A DNA stretch of 64,000 nucleotides from Herbiconiux sp. L3-i23 (lineage in GTDB: Bacteria; Actinomycetota; Actinomycetes; Actinomycetales; Microbacteriaceae). The notes below the pieces were generated by a model. The model was not told the origin of the DNA. It searched no databases and saw nothing but the letters and a program-made list of their open reading frames with translations. Within the stretch, counting starts at the first letter, position 1; every line of letters starts with the position of its first letter. The position numbers and the translations under genes were made by a program. The stretch is taken from positions 3,075,862 to 3,139,861 of the forward strand of contig NZ_AP025737.1 of NCBI RefSeq assembly GCF_023734115.1, given 5' to 3'. Shown piece by piece: positions 23,794 through 32,717 of this stretch.

Positions 23794-25065
23794 CCGCTCG
23801 ATCGCGACCTTCTCGGCTCCGGTGAGGAAGCGGATCACATCGCGGTCGACGATGATGTCGCTCGGTCGCAGCGGGCGCGTCAGGTACAGACCGTCGATGC
23901 TCGTCAGCCGCGACAGCGCGACATAGGTCTGACCCGCTGAGAACACGCGCGTGCCGAGGTCGATCACGGCGGCGTCGTAGGTCTTGCCCTGCGACTTGTG
24001 GATCGTCACCGCCCAGGCGAGCCGCAGCGGGAACTGGGTGAACTCGGCGACGACTTCGCGCTTCAGCGCCTTCGTGCCCGAGTCGTAGCTGTACCGGTGC
24101 CGCTCCCAGGTGGAGGGATAGACCTCGTGCGTCTCGCCGTCGATCTCGACGACGACGGTGTCCTTGATGCGCGCCACGGTGCCGATGCTGCCGTTCACCC
24201 AGCGCCCGTCCGGGTCGTTGCGCAGGAACATCACCTGCGCACCCTTCTTCAGCTCGAGCCGCTCGTCGGCGGGGAAGGTGCGCCCCCCGAAGTCGCCGTT
24301 CAGCTCGGCGACCGAGGCCTTCGCCTTACCGGGGAGGGCTTCGAGACTGCGCGAGTTGATGCGGTTGACGCTGTCGTTGCGCGTGGCCAACGTGATCGGC
24401 GCCTCCGCCGGCACCGGACGGGCGCCCGCGGTGTTGAGCCGGTGTGCGATCTCGGCGGTCACGCGGCCGTGCCGCACCGCGGTCAGCATCGTCTTGAACT
24501 CCGCGTCGGTCTGGCGATGGATCTCGCGCAGTTCGACGACCGAGAGGGACGCCTCATCCCACACCTTGGCGTCGAAGAACCACATCGATCGGTAGTGGTC
24601 GCGGAAGTAGGCGCGCTCGTCCGGATCGCCCGGCACGGGGGCGAGCTGGAAGGGGTCACCGAAGAGGGCGACCTGGACACCGCCGAACGGCTCGCGACGC
24701 GCCCGCGCCTGCCGCAGCGCACGATCGACGGCATCGAGGAGGTCGGCGTTCACCATCGACACCTCGTCGATCACGAGCAGCTCGACAGCGCCGAGCAGCT
24801 TCCGCAGGTCGGCGTCCTGTTCGAGCTCGCGATCGGCGATGACTCCGATCGGCAGCTTGAAGAGGGAGTGGATGGTCTGACCGCCCACGTTGAGGGCCGC
24901 GACCCCGGTGGGCGCGCAGATCACCAGCTGCTTGCTGCTGTGCCAGGACAGGTGGTTGAGCAGGGTCGACTTGCCGGTTCCCGCACGGCCGGTGACGAGG
25001 ACGTGGCGGGTGGTGTTCTCGAGCAGCTCGAACACCGAACGCTGTTCGACGGAGAGCTCGGGCAC
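23767..25065 (-). CDS. PIF1-like superfamily 1 DNA helicase
   Basis: A 432-residue AAA/SF1 helicase. Walker A GRAGTGKST is at 26-34, Walker B VIDEVSM at 98-104, the GDPFQLAPV motif III lies near 135, and the C-terminal UvrD_C_2-like TIHKSQGKTYD and YVALSRLTS are present. This is the compact PIF1/Dda type. A role in processing structured DNA or replication intermediates is inferred from family. The GTG at 25065 is supported by TAGTCT 6 nt upstream (25077-25072), a leaderless layout. It is divergent from the gene at 25115 and overlaps heme oxygenase at its 3' end. Confidence 0.88.
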   Translation of the reverse strand: MPELSVEQRSVFELLENTTRHVLVTGRAGTGKSTLLNHLSWHSSKQLVICAPTGVAALNVGGQTIHSLFKLPIGVIADRELEQDADLRKLLGAVELLVIDEVSMVNADLLDAVDRALRQARARREPFGGVQVALFGDPFQLAPVPGDPDERAYFRDHYRSMWFFDAKVWDEASLSVVELREIHRQTDAEFKTMLTAVRHGRVTAEIAHRLNTAGARPVPAEAPITLATRNDSVNRINSRSLEALPGKAKASVAELNGDFGGRTFPADERLELKKGAQVMFLRNDPDGRWVNGSIGTVARIKDTVVVEIDGETHEVYPSTWERHRYSYDSGTKALKREVVAEFTQFPLRLAWAVTIHKSQGKTYDAAVIDLGTRVFSAGQTYVALSRLTSIDGLYLTRPLRPSDIIVDRDVIRFLTGAEKVAIERSADGGAPK

Positions 25066-25071
25066 CGCAAC

Positions 25072-25108
25072 AGACTAGGCCGTGACAGGGGCCTCGCTTG
25101 CCTAGGAT
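25072..25108. promoter_or_regulatory. Back-to-back leaderless -10 elements
   Basis: Minus-strand TAGTCT (25077-25072) serves the helicase gene and plus-strand TAGGAT (25103-25108) serves the gene at 25115; each is 6 nt from its start codon. The whole intergenic region is 49 bp. Confidence 0.5.
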
Positions 25109-25114
25109 TGCGGC

Positions 25115-26170
25115 ATGACGACGCCTTCGCCGCCGCTGCGCTCCGATGCCGCCGTCACGCCGGGGGAGCGCCGCGCACGTCGATCGCGTCGTCGCGCCCC
25201 GTCGCCGCGACGGGCGCTCGCACTGTGGATCGCCGGCCTCGTCCTCACCCTCCTCGGTTTCGTCGGCGTGGTACTGCTCGCGAACTCGACGATCTACAGC
25301 GCCTCCGGTTTCGTGGACCGCTACCTCGACGCGATCGAGAGGCGCGACCTCGCGACGCTGCTCGAGACGCCCGGCGTCGACATCCCGACCGGAACCGACG
25401 AGCAGGCTCTCGTCCGCGCCGCTCTGCGCCCCGTCGACAGCGCGAACGTCGTCGGCACATCACCGGGTGCCGACGGCGGTACGGCGGTCGAGGTCGAATG
25501 GGCGGACGGCGATCAGACGGGGACCCTGCGCTTCGACGTGGCTCCCGCTCCCGCGATCGGCGGCATCTTCACCGACTGGCGTTTCGCCTCATCCCCCGTG
25601 CAGAGCGTCGCCGTCGAGCTCCTGCACGCCGCGGATCTGCGGGTGAACGGCGTCGACGTCACACCCGTTCCGGCGGGTGACGGCGCGCCGATCGGCCTCG
25701 CCGCGTTCGCGCCGAGCCGGCTGGTGCTCGATCACGACAGCCGCTACCTGACCGCTGAACCCGTCACCGTCGTCGCTGGCGGCGCAACGGATCCCGCCGT
25801 CGTCGACGTGCAGGCCAACACGGCGTTCGTCGACACGGTGCAGAGCGAACTGGACGGCTTCCTCGACACCTGCGCCGAGCAGGAAGTGCTGCTCCCCGCC
25901 GGCTGCCCGTTCGGCACCTTCGTCGAGAACCGTCTGGTGAATCCGCCGGCATGGCAGATCGTCGACTATCCGGTGGTCGCCGTCGAGCCGGGAACGGAGG
26001 CGGGGGTATGGCATGTGCCGCCCACCCCGGGCACCGCCCGGGTGACCGCCGAGGTCATCTCGCTCTTCGACGGGTCGCGGTCCGCGCTCGATGAGAGCGT
26101 CCCGTTCCAGGTCGAGTACCGGATCGAGATCGACGCCGGGGGAGCGCTGCGCATCATCGGCGACAGCTGA
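25115..26170 (+). CDS. Hypothetical membrane-anchored extracytoplasmic protein
   Basis: 351 residues: an Arg/Pro-rich cytoplasmic head (1-32), one transmembrane helix (about 33-57), then a long acidic extracytoplasmic region with two Cys residues (DTCAEQEVLLPAGCPFG) that could form a disulfide. No recognised family. The ATG is leaderless (TAGGAT 6 nt upstream). It is convergent with the CopD/CtaG gene, with stop codons 3 bp apart. Confidence 0.75.
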   Translation: MTTPSPPLRSDAAVTPGERRARRSRRRAPSPRRALALWIAGLVLTLLGFVGVVLLANSTIYSASGFVDRYLDAIERRDLATLLETPGVDIPTGTDEQALVRAALRPVDSANVVGTSPGADGGTAVEVEWADGDQTGTLRFDVAPAPAIGGIFTDWRFASSPVQSVAVELLHAADLRVNGVDVTPVPAGDGAPIGLAAFAPSRLVLDHDSRYLTAEPVTVVAGGATDPAVVDVQANTAFVDTVQSELDGFLDTCAEQEVLLPAGCPFGTFVENRLVNPPAWQIVDYPVVAVEPGTEAGVWHVPPTPGTARVTAEVISLFDGSRSALDESVPFQVEYRIEIDAGGALRIIGDS

Positions 26171-26173
26171 GCG

Positions 26174-28135
26174 TCACCGTCCGCGACCGAGCCGCTCGAG
26201 CATCGCGTTGTACTGAGTGAGGTCGGCGTCTCCGGTGCGGTCCGCGGCCCTGTCGCGACGCTTCGTCTCGCGATCGTCGCTGCGCGACCACTGGATCGCG
26301 ACCGAGATGGCGAGGATGAGGGTCGGGATCTCTCCGACGCTCCACGCGATGCCGCCACCGGTGTGCTGATCCTCGATCGCGGGCGTCGACCATCCCATGG
26401 CGCCGTACCAGTCGGCGAGGAGCAGCGCGTCGCCGGTCATCAGCGCCAGCCCGAAGAAGGCGTGGAAGGCCATCGTCGCGAGCAGCATCAGGAGCCTGAT
26501 CGGGTACGGGAAGCGGAACGGGACCGGGTCGACGCCCACCAGCGACTGGACGAAGAGATACCCGGCGAGCAGGAAGTGGGCAATCATCCACTCGTGACCG
26601 ATGTGGTCGAGGGTCGCCCATCGGAACAGCGGCGTGTAGTAGAAGACGAGCAATGACGCCGCGAAGACGACCGCCGCCACGATCGGGTTGGCGACGATCT
26701 GGCCGAACCGCGAATGCACGGCGGTGAGGATCCACTCGCGACCGCCGCGACTGCCGTCCGAGCGCTTGCGGATGGCTCGCGCCGCGAGGGTGACCGGGGC
26801 GCCGAAGACCAGCAGCAGCGGCACCATCATGCCGAGCGCCATGTGGGCGAGCATGTGCGCGCTGAAGAGGTAGCGCTCGTAGACGTTGATGCCGCCGCTC
26901 GTGAGGTAGGCGAGCAGCAGCAGCCCGGCGACCCAGAGGACGGTGCGGTGGACGGGCCAGCGGTCGCCACGACGGCGGAGGCGGCGGGCACCGGCGAGGT
27001 AGAAGAAGATCCCGAACCCGCAGAGCAGGATCCACAGCAGATCGGGCCGCCAGAGGGTGACGAGCGTCAGCGGGTCCATCGGCGGGGGCAGGGGAGCCCC
27101 GGTGAGGATCTCGGCCGGCGTGGGACTCGACGACACGAGCGGCTCGTCGGGGACGGGGGAGGCGGTGCGGGCGAGGCCGGCCGCCGTGCCCGACGCGATG
27201 CCCATGAAGGCGAGTTCGACGAGCGCCAACTGCCAGAACCAGCGCCCACGACGCGGATCGTCGGCCATCCGGGTGAGCACGTAGCGTCGGTGGACGGCAC
27301 CGATCACGCCGAGCACGACGAGAGCGGCCACCTTGACGAGCACCAGCGCCCCGTAGGCACTCGCGAGCCGGTCGAGGGACCCGATGCGGATCTCGGCGCT
27401 CACGTAGCCGGAGACCGCGACGACCACGAAGCAGACCAGAGCGGCGGTCGAGTAGCGCCCGATCGTCGTCGTCAGATCCTCGATGCGGTCGATGCTGCGC
27501 AGCACGACGATGACGAGGAGGCCACCGAGCCAGACGGCCGCGAAGACGATGTGCAGCCACAGCGCGGTCACCGCCGCGTCGTGGTCGGAGGCGGTCGCGC
27601 TGTGCCCCTGCTGCGCGAGCGGATACAGCCCGGCCGCGGCGAGCACCAGTACGAAGAGAGTGACCGTCTGGTTGCGCACCGCGAAGCAGAGCACCGTGAC
27701 GGCCGCGGCGGCCAGCGTGGAGAACACCCACGTGGTGCCGGCCTCGATCTCGGTGAGGAAGTAGCCGAGCTGCTCGCCGAAGCGCGCGTCGAACGAGAGC
27801 GGCACTCCGGTGACGCTGAGGAAGCTGAACAGGGCGGACCCCGCCGAGGCGACGGCCCACACTCCGGCGGCCGCGGCGGCGAGGTCGAGTGCGATCGAAT
27901 ACGCACGGCTGGTCGAACTCAGCGCGAAGACGGCGAGTAGCAGCGCGCCGAGCGCCACGGCGGCGCTCAGGTTGACGATCATCTTGACCGTCGGCAGCCC
28001 GAAGCGCACGAGCGCGCCGGGGTCGTCGATCGCCGGCGACGCCGCACCGCCGCCGACCGCGAGTGCGACGACGAGCGAGAGCAGCGCCGCGATCAGGAGG
28101 ATCGCGGGCCCGGTGATCTTGAGTGTGCGGGACAC
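26174..28135 (-). CDS. CopD/CtaG fusion: copper resistance D and cytochrome c oxidase assembly protein
   Basis: About 653 residues with some 15-16 transmembrane helices. The N-terminal half resembles the CopD copper-transport domain (WLHIVFAAVWLGGLLVI), and the C-terminal half is a caa3-type oxidase assembly (CtaG) domain with conserved His motifs (LFSAHMLAHMALGM, HIGHEWMIAHF). It probably moves or delivers copper at the membrane to the terminal oxidase. A TTG at 28141 is possible, but the GTG at 28135 is preferred because TAGGCT (28147-28142) is 6 nt upstream. Confidence 0.9.
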   Translation of the reverse strand: MSRTLKITGPAILLIAALLSLVVALAVGGGAASPAIDDPGALVRFGLPTVKMIVNLSAAVALGALLLAVFALSSTSRAYSIALDLAAAAAGVWAVASAGSALFSFLSVTGVPLSFDARFGEQLGYFLTEIEAGTTWVFSTLAAAAVTVLCFAVRNQTVTLFVLVLAAAGLYPLAQQGHSATASDHDAAVTALWLHIVFAAVWLGGLLVIVVLRSIDRIEDLTTTIGRYSTAALVCFVVVAVSGYVSAEIRIGSLDRLASAYGALVLVKVAALVVLGVIGAVHRRYVLTRMADDPRRGRWFWQLALVELAFMGIASGTAAGLARTASPVPDEPLVSSSPTPAEILTGAPLPPPMDPLTLVTLWRPDLLWILLCGFGIFFYLAGARRLRRRGDRWPVHRTVLWVAGLLLLAYLTSGGINVYERYLFSAHMLAHMALGMMVPLLLVFGAPVTLAARAIRKRSDGSRGGREWILTAVHSRFGQIVANPIVAAVVFAASLLVFYYTPLFRWATLDHIGHEWMIAHFLLAGYLFVQSLVGVDPVPFRFPYPIRLLMLLATMAFHAFFGLALMTGDALLLADWYGAMGWSTPAIEDQHTGGGIAWSVGEIPTLILAISVAIQWSRSDDRETKRRDRAADRTGDADLTQYNAMLERLGRGR

Positions 28136-28176
28136 CTGCAAAGCCTAAGCGCGGAGGATCGGAGCGTCGGACAGCA

Positions 28177-28212
28177 CGAAGGGGAGGTGCGCTCGCGCGC
28201 ACCTCCCCTTCG
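28177..28212. terminator. Terminator downstream of HU gene
   Basis: Perfect 16-bp stem CGAAGGGGAGGTGCGC / GCGCACCTCCCCTTCG with a 4-nt loop, 16 bp past the HU stop. No long T tract, but the stem is strong. Confidence 0.75.
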
Positions 28213-28227
28213 GAAGGAAGTCGAAGA

Positions 28228-28512
28228 CTAGGACTTGACGGCGGCCTTCAGCTTGCTGCCGGCGCTGATCTTGACGCCCTTGCTCGCGGCGATCTCGATC
28301 GGCTCGCCGGTCTGAGGGTTGCGGCCGGTGCGCGCGGCGCGGGCGGTCTGCTCGACTGCGAGCCAACCCGGGATCGTCACCTTGGTGCCCTCGGCCACCG
28401 ACTTGGCGAGGGTCGAGAAGAGAGCGTCGAGCACTCCGTTGACCGAAGCCTGGCTCTGGCCAGACTCGGCAGCGACTGCAGCGACCAGGTCAGTGCGGTT
28501 CAGTGATGCCAT
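28228..28512 (-). CDS. hup: HU-family nucleoid DNA-binding protein
   Basis: 94 residues, MASLNRTDLVAAVAAESG at the start, with the HU beta-arm motif GRNPQTGEPIEI. It lacks the long Lys/Ala-rich C-terminal tail of mycobacterial HupB, so it is the short form. It bends and compacts DNA as a dimer. The ATG at 28512 is selected over an upstream in-frame codon because AGGAGGA precedes it at normal spacing. Confidence 0.93.
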   Translation of the reverse strand: MASLNRTDLVAAVAAESGQSQASVNGVLDALFSTLAKSVAEGTKVTIPGWLAVEQTARAARTGRNPQTGEPIEIAASKGVKISAGSKLKAAVKS

Positions 28513-28646
28513 TGGTGTCCTCCTCGGACGTTCGCCGCCGTTGATCGACGGCATTCAATTATCTCGTGGTGAGTACAGACTCGTGAGAGTCGGTCCGTCA
28601 TGTTCCGGGGTGAAAACCCCGGAAACATGCGGAACCGGGCAGTAAC

Positions 28647-28952
28647 TTACCAGCTGGACTTCGTGATGCCAGGCAATTCGCCCCGATGAGCCATGTCACG
28701 GAAGCGAACGCGCGAGATTCCGAACTTCGAGAGGTTGCCTCGGGGGCGACCGTCGACGGCGTCGCGGTTGCGCAGACGGACCGGCGATGCGTCGCGCGGG
28801 AGCTTCTGCAGACCGACGCGGGCGGCCTCACGGGACTCGTCGGTGCCGTTCGGGTCGACGAGCGCCTTCTTCAGCTCGAGACGCTGCGCGGCGTAACGCT
28901 CGACGATGGCCTCGCGCTGGTGGTTACGGGCGATCTTGCTCTTCTTGGCCAT
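28647..28952 (-). CDS. rpsN: 30S ribosomal protein S14, zinc-free type
   Basis: 101 residues with no cysteine, so it is the long zinc-independent (C-minus) S14. The C-terminal signature [22 protein letters not shown] is present. It lies 4 bp after rpmG in a three-gene cluster rpmB-rpmG-rpsN next to zur/znu, the arrangement known for zinc-sparing ribosomal proteins in actinobacteria. Whether a zinc-binding S14 exists elsewhere cannot be seen here. Confidence 0.95.
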   Translation of the reverse strand: MAKKSKIARNHQREAIVERYAAQRLELKKALVDPNGTDESREAARVGLQKLPRDASPVRLRNRDAVDGRPRGNLSKFGISRVRFRDMAHRGELPGITKSSW

Positions 28953-28956
28953 GTTC

Positions 28957-29124
28957 TTAGCGCTCCTCTCGGAATTCGACGTGCTTGCGGACCACGGGGT
29001 CGTACTTCTTGAGCACGATGCGGTCGGGGTTGTTGCGACGGTTCTTACGGGTCACGTAGGTGTACCCGGTGCCCGCCGTGGAACGGAGCTTGATGATCGG
29101 ACGGACGTCCTGCTGCTTCGCCAT
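28957..29124 (-). CDS. rpmG: 50S ribosomal protein L33, zinc-free type
   Basis: 55 residues ([18 protein letters not shown]...), lacking the paired CxxC zinc ligands of C-plus L33. It sits between rpmB and rpsN with nearly no spacing; its ATG is 1 bp after the rpmB stop. Confidence 0.95.
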   Translation of the reverse strand: MAKQQDVRPIIKLRSTAGTGYTYVTRKNRRNNPDRIVLKKYDPVVRKHVEFREER

Positions 29125-29125
29125 C

Positions 29126-29362
29126 TCAGATCTTCTCCCCACGGGCCAGGATGTCCTTGACGACCGACTCGATTCCGCGGGCGTCGATGACCTTGATTCC
29201 CTTGGCGCTCACGTTGAGCGTCACGCTGCGGCGCAGCGACGGGACGAAATAGGTGCGCTTCTGCACGTTCGGGTCGAAGCGACGCTTCGTCCGGCGGTGC
29301 GAGTGCGAGATGTTGTGCCCGAAACCGGGGACTTTCCCGGTCACTTGGCAAACGGCTGCCAT
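29126..29362 (-). CDS. rpmB: 50S ribosomal protein L28
   Basis: 78 residues beginning [28 protein letters not shown]. It has a single Cys (residue 5) and ends [18 protein letters not shown], the form found in zinc-independent RpmB paralogs. It is first of the rpmB-rpmG-rpsN unit. The ATG follows GGAGGAAAG; a longer frame upstream runs through a palindrome and is not used. Confidence 0.95.
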   Translation of the reverse strand: MAAVCQVTGKVPGFGHNISHSHRRTKRRFDPNVQKRTYFVPSLRRSVTLNVSAKGIKVIDARGIESVVKDILARGEKI

Positions 29363-29380
29363 GATCTTTCCTCCGATACC

Positions 29381-29400
29381 GTGACACCGGACGGTGTCAC
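29381..29400. promoter_or_regulatory. 20-bp palindrome in the rpmB leader
   Basis: GTGACACCG-GA-CGGTGTCAC has perfect 9-bp arms and ends 18 bp upstream of the rpmB ATG. It could be an operator or a short RNA hairpin. It does not resemble the AT-rich Zur box at znuA. Confidence 0.5.
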
Positions 29401-29488
29401 CCAAGATCTCTTGTCTGCGACGTCCGGTGACGCGAAGTGCCACCGTGCCGCGGCACGTCGGGAGGAGCCCGACGGCCAGCGGTCTACA

Positions 29489-29914
29489 CTACGGGGCGAC
29501 GGGGCCGGGCGCAAGCGGGCCGTCGGCCGCCAGACGGCTGCAGGCGGCGCAGAGGCCGAAGATGTCGACGACGTGACGGGGCTGAGTGAAGCCGTGCGCC
29601 GCGGCGGTCGCCGCCGCCCACTGTTCGACCGCATCCGCCTCGATCTCGACGGTCGTGCCGCAGTTGCGGCAGATGAGGTGGTGGTGGTGACCCGGCGTGG
29701 AGCAGGCGCGATAGAGGCTCTCGCCATCGACCGAGTGCAGGGAGTCGGCGTCGCCCTCGACCGCGAGGTCGGCCAGCGCGCGGTAGACGGTGGCGAGACC
29801 GATCGAGGATCCGCCCTGACGCAGGTTGGCGTGCAGGTCCTGCGCGCTCACGAAGCCGGGAGCGGAGTCGAGTGCTTCGCGCACCGCTTGGCGCTGCCAC
29901 GTGTTCCGCTTCAC
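29489..29914 (-). CDS. zur: Fur-family zinc uptake regulator
   Basis: 141 residues. The N-terminal winged helix has the Fur-type ATVYRALADLA recognition region. Metal ligands appear in GHHHHLICRNC (Cys82, Cys85) and LCAAC (Cys122, Cys125), the four-Cys structural zinc site. Clustering with znuABC and zinc-free ribosomal proteins makes Zur more likely than Fur. The GTG at 29914 is leaderless: TACAAT (29927-29922) is 7 nt upstream, overlapping the end of znuB, so zur has its own promoter inside the cluster. Confidence 0.9.
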   Translation of the reverse strand: MKRNTWQRQAVREALDSAPGFVSAQDLHANLRQGGSSIGLATVYRALADLAVEGDADSLHSVDGESLYRACSTPGHHHHLICRNCGTTVEIEADAVEQWAAATAAAHGFTQPRHVVDIFGLCAACSRLAADGPLAPGPVAP

Positions 29915-29919
29915 GGCGC

Positions 29920-30792
29920 CTATTGTAAGCGCGCCCGGGCGGGCGCCGGCCGTACCCGGTCGCGGCGTCCGACGAGGCGGCAGACGAGGTAGATCGCGAA
30001 CGACAGCGTGGTGACGTAGGGGCTGATCGGCACCGACGAGCCAAGCGCGAGTAGGATCCCGCCGACCGTCGACACGGTCGCGAAGAGCACGCTGAGTCCG
30101 ACGACGACGGGCGGCGAGGTGGCGACCCGCAGAGCCGCGGCGGCCGGCGTCACGAGCAGGGCGAGCACCAGCAGTGCGCCGACGATGTGCAGCGACACCG
30201 CGGTCGCGAGACCGAGGAGCACCATGAAGGCGATCGAGAGCGCGCGCACCGGCACTCCGCGGGCGGCCGCGACCTCTTCGTCGAAGCTCGCGAACAGCAG
30301 CGGGCGCCACAGCACCACGAGCCCGATGAGGACGATCGCGGCGACCACGATGAGCGCGCCGAGCTGGGGGTTGTCGACCGCCACGATCTGACCCGTGAGC
30401 AGCCCGAACTTGTTCGAACTTCGCCCCGGGTAGAGCGCGAGGAAGAGGATGCCGAGTCCGAGGCCGAACGGCATCAGCACCCCGATGATCGAGTTGCGTT
30501 CCCGTGCGCGGGATCCGAGCAGACCGATCAGCAGCGCGGCGATGAGCGAGCCGATCAACGAGCCCGCGACGACGTTGATCCCGAGGAGGAGCGCGGCGGA
30601 CGCTCCGGCGAAGGAGAGCTCGCTGATGCCGTGCACCGCGAAGGCGAGGTCCCTCGCCATCACGAAGTAGCCGATCACCCCTCCCAGCACGCCGAGCACC
30701 GCTCCGGCGATGACGGAGTTGCGCAGCAGATCGAGCAGCGCGGCGTAGTCGGTGAAGTCGAACAGCGTCGACCACAGTTCGTCGAGGCTCAC
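29920..30792 (-). CDS. znuB: Zinc/manganese ABC transporter permease
   Basis: A 290-residue ABC-3 family permease with about eight transmembrane helices (FAVHGISELSFAGASAALLLG near the start is a family hallmark). It forms the membrane channel with ZnuC and receives metal from ZnuA. The GTG start overlaps the znuC stop by 4 bp. Confidence 0.93.
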   Translation of the reverse strand: MSLDELWSTLFDFTDYAALLDLLRNSVIAGAVLGVLGGVIGYFVMARDLAFAVHGISELSFAGASAALLLGINVVAGSLIGSLIAALLIGLLGSRARERNSIIGVLMPFGLGLGILFLALYPGRSSNKFGLLTGQIVAVDNPQLGALIVVAAIVLIGLVVLWRPLLFASFDEEVAAARGVPVRALSIAFMVLLGLATAVSLHIVGALLVLALLVTPAAAALRVATSPPVVVGLSVLFATVSTVGGILLALGSSVPISPYVTTLSFAIYLVCRLVGRRDRVRPAPARARLQ

Positions 30793-31610
30793 GGGTGCGC
30801 CTCCTGCACCGGCACGGTGTGCGTCTCCTCGATCTCGCCGTCGTCCGCGACGACGAGGATGCGGCCGTGGACGTCGAGCACGTCGACGTGGACCCCGTAG
30901 AGCTCGGAGAGCACGTCGCCGGTGAGGACTTCTGCGACGGGCCCGATGCGGTGACCGCCCGGCGCGAGGTAGAGCACCCGGTCGACCATGCGCAGCAGCG
31001 GGTTGATGTCGTGGGTCACGAGGAGCACAGCGGCCTTCTCGCGGATGCGGTATCCGTCGATCGCATCGAGGACCGCGCGCTGGTGGGCGAGGTCGAGCGA
31101 GAGCAGCGGCTCATCGGCGAGGAGGAGGCGAGGGGAGGAGACGAGGGCCTGAGCGATGCGGAGGCGCTGCTGCTCGCCTCCCGACAGGGTGCCGACGGCC
31201 TGGCGACGGTAGCCGCCGGCGCCGACCGCGTCGAGTGCGGCGGCGATGGCCGCGGAACGGGGGCGCCGGGGCAGGGGAGGGCCGTAGAGGTTGCCGTCGA
31301 GCCCGAAGCCGACGAGGTCGTTCGCCCGCACCGAGACACCGCGGTCGAAGAGCTTCTGCTGCGGCACGTACCCGATGCGGGCTCCGCGCCGCCCGGGAGC
31401 GGCGCCGAGGACCCGGACGTCGCCGGAGAGCGGCAGCTGGCCGAGCAGGGCGCGGATGAGACTGCTCTTGCCCGCGCCGTTCGGACCGAGGACCGCGACG
31501 AGCTCACCCGGATGCAACTCGAGATCGAGTCCCGACCACAGCGTGCGCCCGCCGACCGCAGCGCTTGCTCCCCTGAGGGAGACGAGCGGCTGCTCGGGTT
31601 CGGTGCTCAC
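30789..31610 (-). CDS. znuC: Zinc ABC transporter ATP-binding protein
   Basis: A 273-residue ABC ATPase with Walker A GPNGAGKSS, signature LSGGEQQR and Walker B LLLADEPL, followed by the H-loop VTHDIN. It powers ZnuB. The GTG at 31610 is chosen because TATCAT (31622-31617) is 6 nt upstream and the longer frame adds an Arg/Gly-rich stretch overlapping znuA. It therefore seems to have a leaderless start separate from znuA. Confidence 0.93.
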   Translation of the reverse strand: MSTEPEQPLVSLRGASAAVGGRTLWSGLDLELHPGELVAVLGPNGAGKSSLIRALLGQLPLSGDVRVLGAAPGRRGARIGYVPQQKLFDRGVSVRANDLVGFGLDGNLYGPPLPRRPRSAAIAAALDAVGAGGYRRQAVGTLSGGEQQRLRIAQALVSSPRLLLADEPLLSLDLAHQRAVLDAIDGYRIREKAAVLLVTHDINPLLRMVDRVLYLAPGGHRIGPVAEVLTGDVLSELYGVHVDVLDVHGRILVVADDGEIEETHTVPVQEAHP

Positions 31611-31642
31611 CGGGGAATGATAGCCGCCGCCCGACGCGGCGC

Positions 31643-32659
31643 TCACACGCCCAAGGCGTCGGCGACCCGCTGCACGTTGTCCTTCATCCACGCGGCGTAA
31701 TCCATGCCGTCGGGCAGCGTCTCGGTGAAGTCGACGACGGGGACGCCCGCCTCGTCGGCGGCGTCCCGCACCCGCTCGGTCTGCGCCGTCGCGGTCTGCT
31801 CGTTGTAGGCGACGAGGGAGATCCCGCCGCCGGAGATGAGGTCGAGCACCCGCTGCAGCGACGCCGCGGGCACGTCCGAGTCCTCCTCCACCGCCTCGGT
31901 GAACTCGTCGGGGGAGACGTTCTCGAGTCCGAGCTCGGCGAAGAGCCAGGCGGGCACGGGCTCGGTGACGATCACTTCGCGTCCCTCGAGCACCTCGTGC
32001 AGCGCGTGCGCCTGCTCGATGGTCGGGTCGAGCCCGGCGAGGAACGCATCGAGACGCTCCTCGTAGCCGGCCGCCCCGTCGGGGTCGAGGTCCGAGAGCT
32101 GGTGCGCGATCTCCTCGGCGACCGCCTCGGCGGTGTGCAGGTCGTACCAGACGTGCTCGTTGAAGCCCTCGATGTGCCCGTGGCCGTCATGCTCGTCCTC
32201 GGACGACGATGCGGCCGCGTCGCCGTGGGCGTCGTCCTCCGCGTGGTCGTGGTCGTGGTCGACCTCGCCGCCCTCGGCGAGACCCGACACCTCGACCGCG
32301 TCGATCACGGCCGGGTCGGAGTCCGACGCGGAGAGGAGCGTGTCGATGAACGGGTCGTACCCGCCCCCGTTCTCGATCACGAGATCGGCGCGGCTGAGGG
32401 CGAGCTGGTCGCGGGCCGTCGCCTCGTACTCGTGCGGGTCCTTGTCGGGGCTGTCGATGATGGAGGTCACCTCCACCGCGTCGCCGCCGATACTCGACGC
32501 GATGTCTCCCCAGACGTCGGTCGACGCGACGACCGACAGTGCATCTCGCGACGCAGCATCGCCGTCGGAGCCGGCCGGCGACGCGGCGCAGGACGAGAGG
32601 ACGAGCGCCGCAGGGAGAGCGAGGACGAGCGCGGGGACGAGGGCACGGGATCGGAGCAC
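31643..32659 (-). CDS. znuA: Zinc-binding lipoprotein of ABC transporter
   Basis: A 338-residue cluster A-I substrate-binding protein. The lipobox LSSC places the lipidated Cys at 24. A His/Asp-rich loop (DHDHDHAEDDAHGD and EDEHDGHGH, about residues 133-162) is typical of zinc-specific ZnuA. It captures Zn2+ outside the membrane and hands it to ZnuBC. GTG start at 32659 with -10 TAGGGT (32671-32666) 6 nt upstream; a Zur-type palindrome covers the expected -35 region. Confidence 0.93.
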   Translation of the reverse strand: MLRSRALVPALVLALPAALVLSSCAASPAGSDGDAASRDALSVVASTDVWGDIASSIGGDAVEVTSIIDSPDKDPHEYEATARDQLALSRADLVIENGGGYDPFIDTLLSASDSDPAVIDAVEVSGLAEGGEVDHDHDHAEDDAHGDAAASSSEDEHDGHGHIEGFNEHVWYDLHTAEAVAEEIAHQLSDLDPDGAAGYEERLDAFLAGLDPTIEQAHALHEVLEGREVIVTEPVPAWLFAELGLENVSPDEFTEAVEEDSDVPAASLQRVLDLISGGGISLVAYNEQTATAQTERVRDAADEAGVPVVDFTETLPDGMDYAAWMKDNVQRVADALGV

Positions 32660-32678
32660 GGCTCGACCCTAGGACTTA

Positions 32679-32695
32679 TTGATAACGATTGTCAA
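32679..32695. promoter_or_regulatory. Zur box upstream of znuA
   Basis: TTGATAACGATTGTCAA is a 7-3-7 inverted repeat with one mismatched pair, in the style of Fur/Zur operators. It spans about -20 to -36 relative to the leaderless znuA start, so bound Zur would block RNA polymerase. Confidence 0.8.
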
Positions 32696-32717
32696 AACCG
32701 TTCAACTGCGACTTCTG

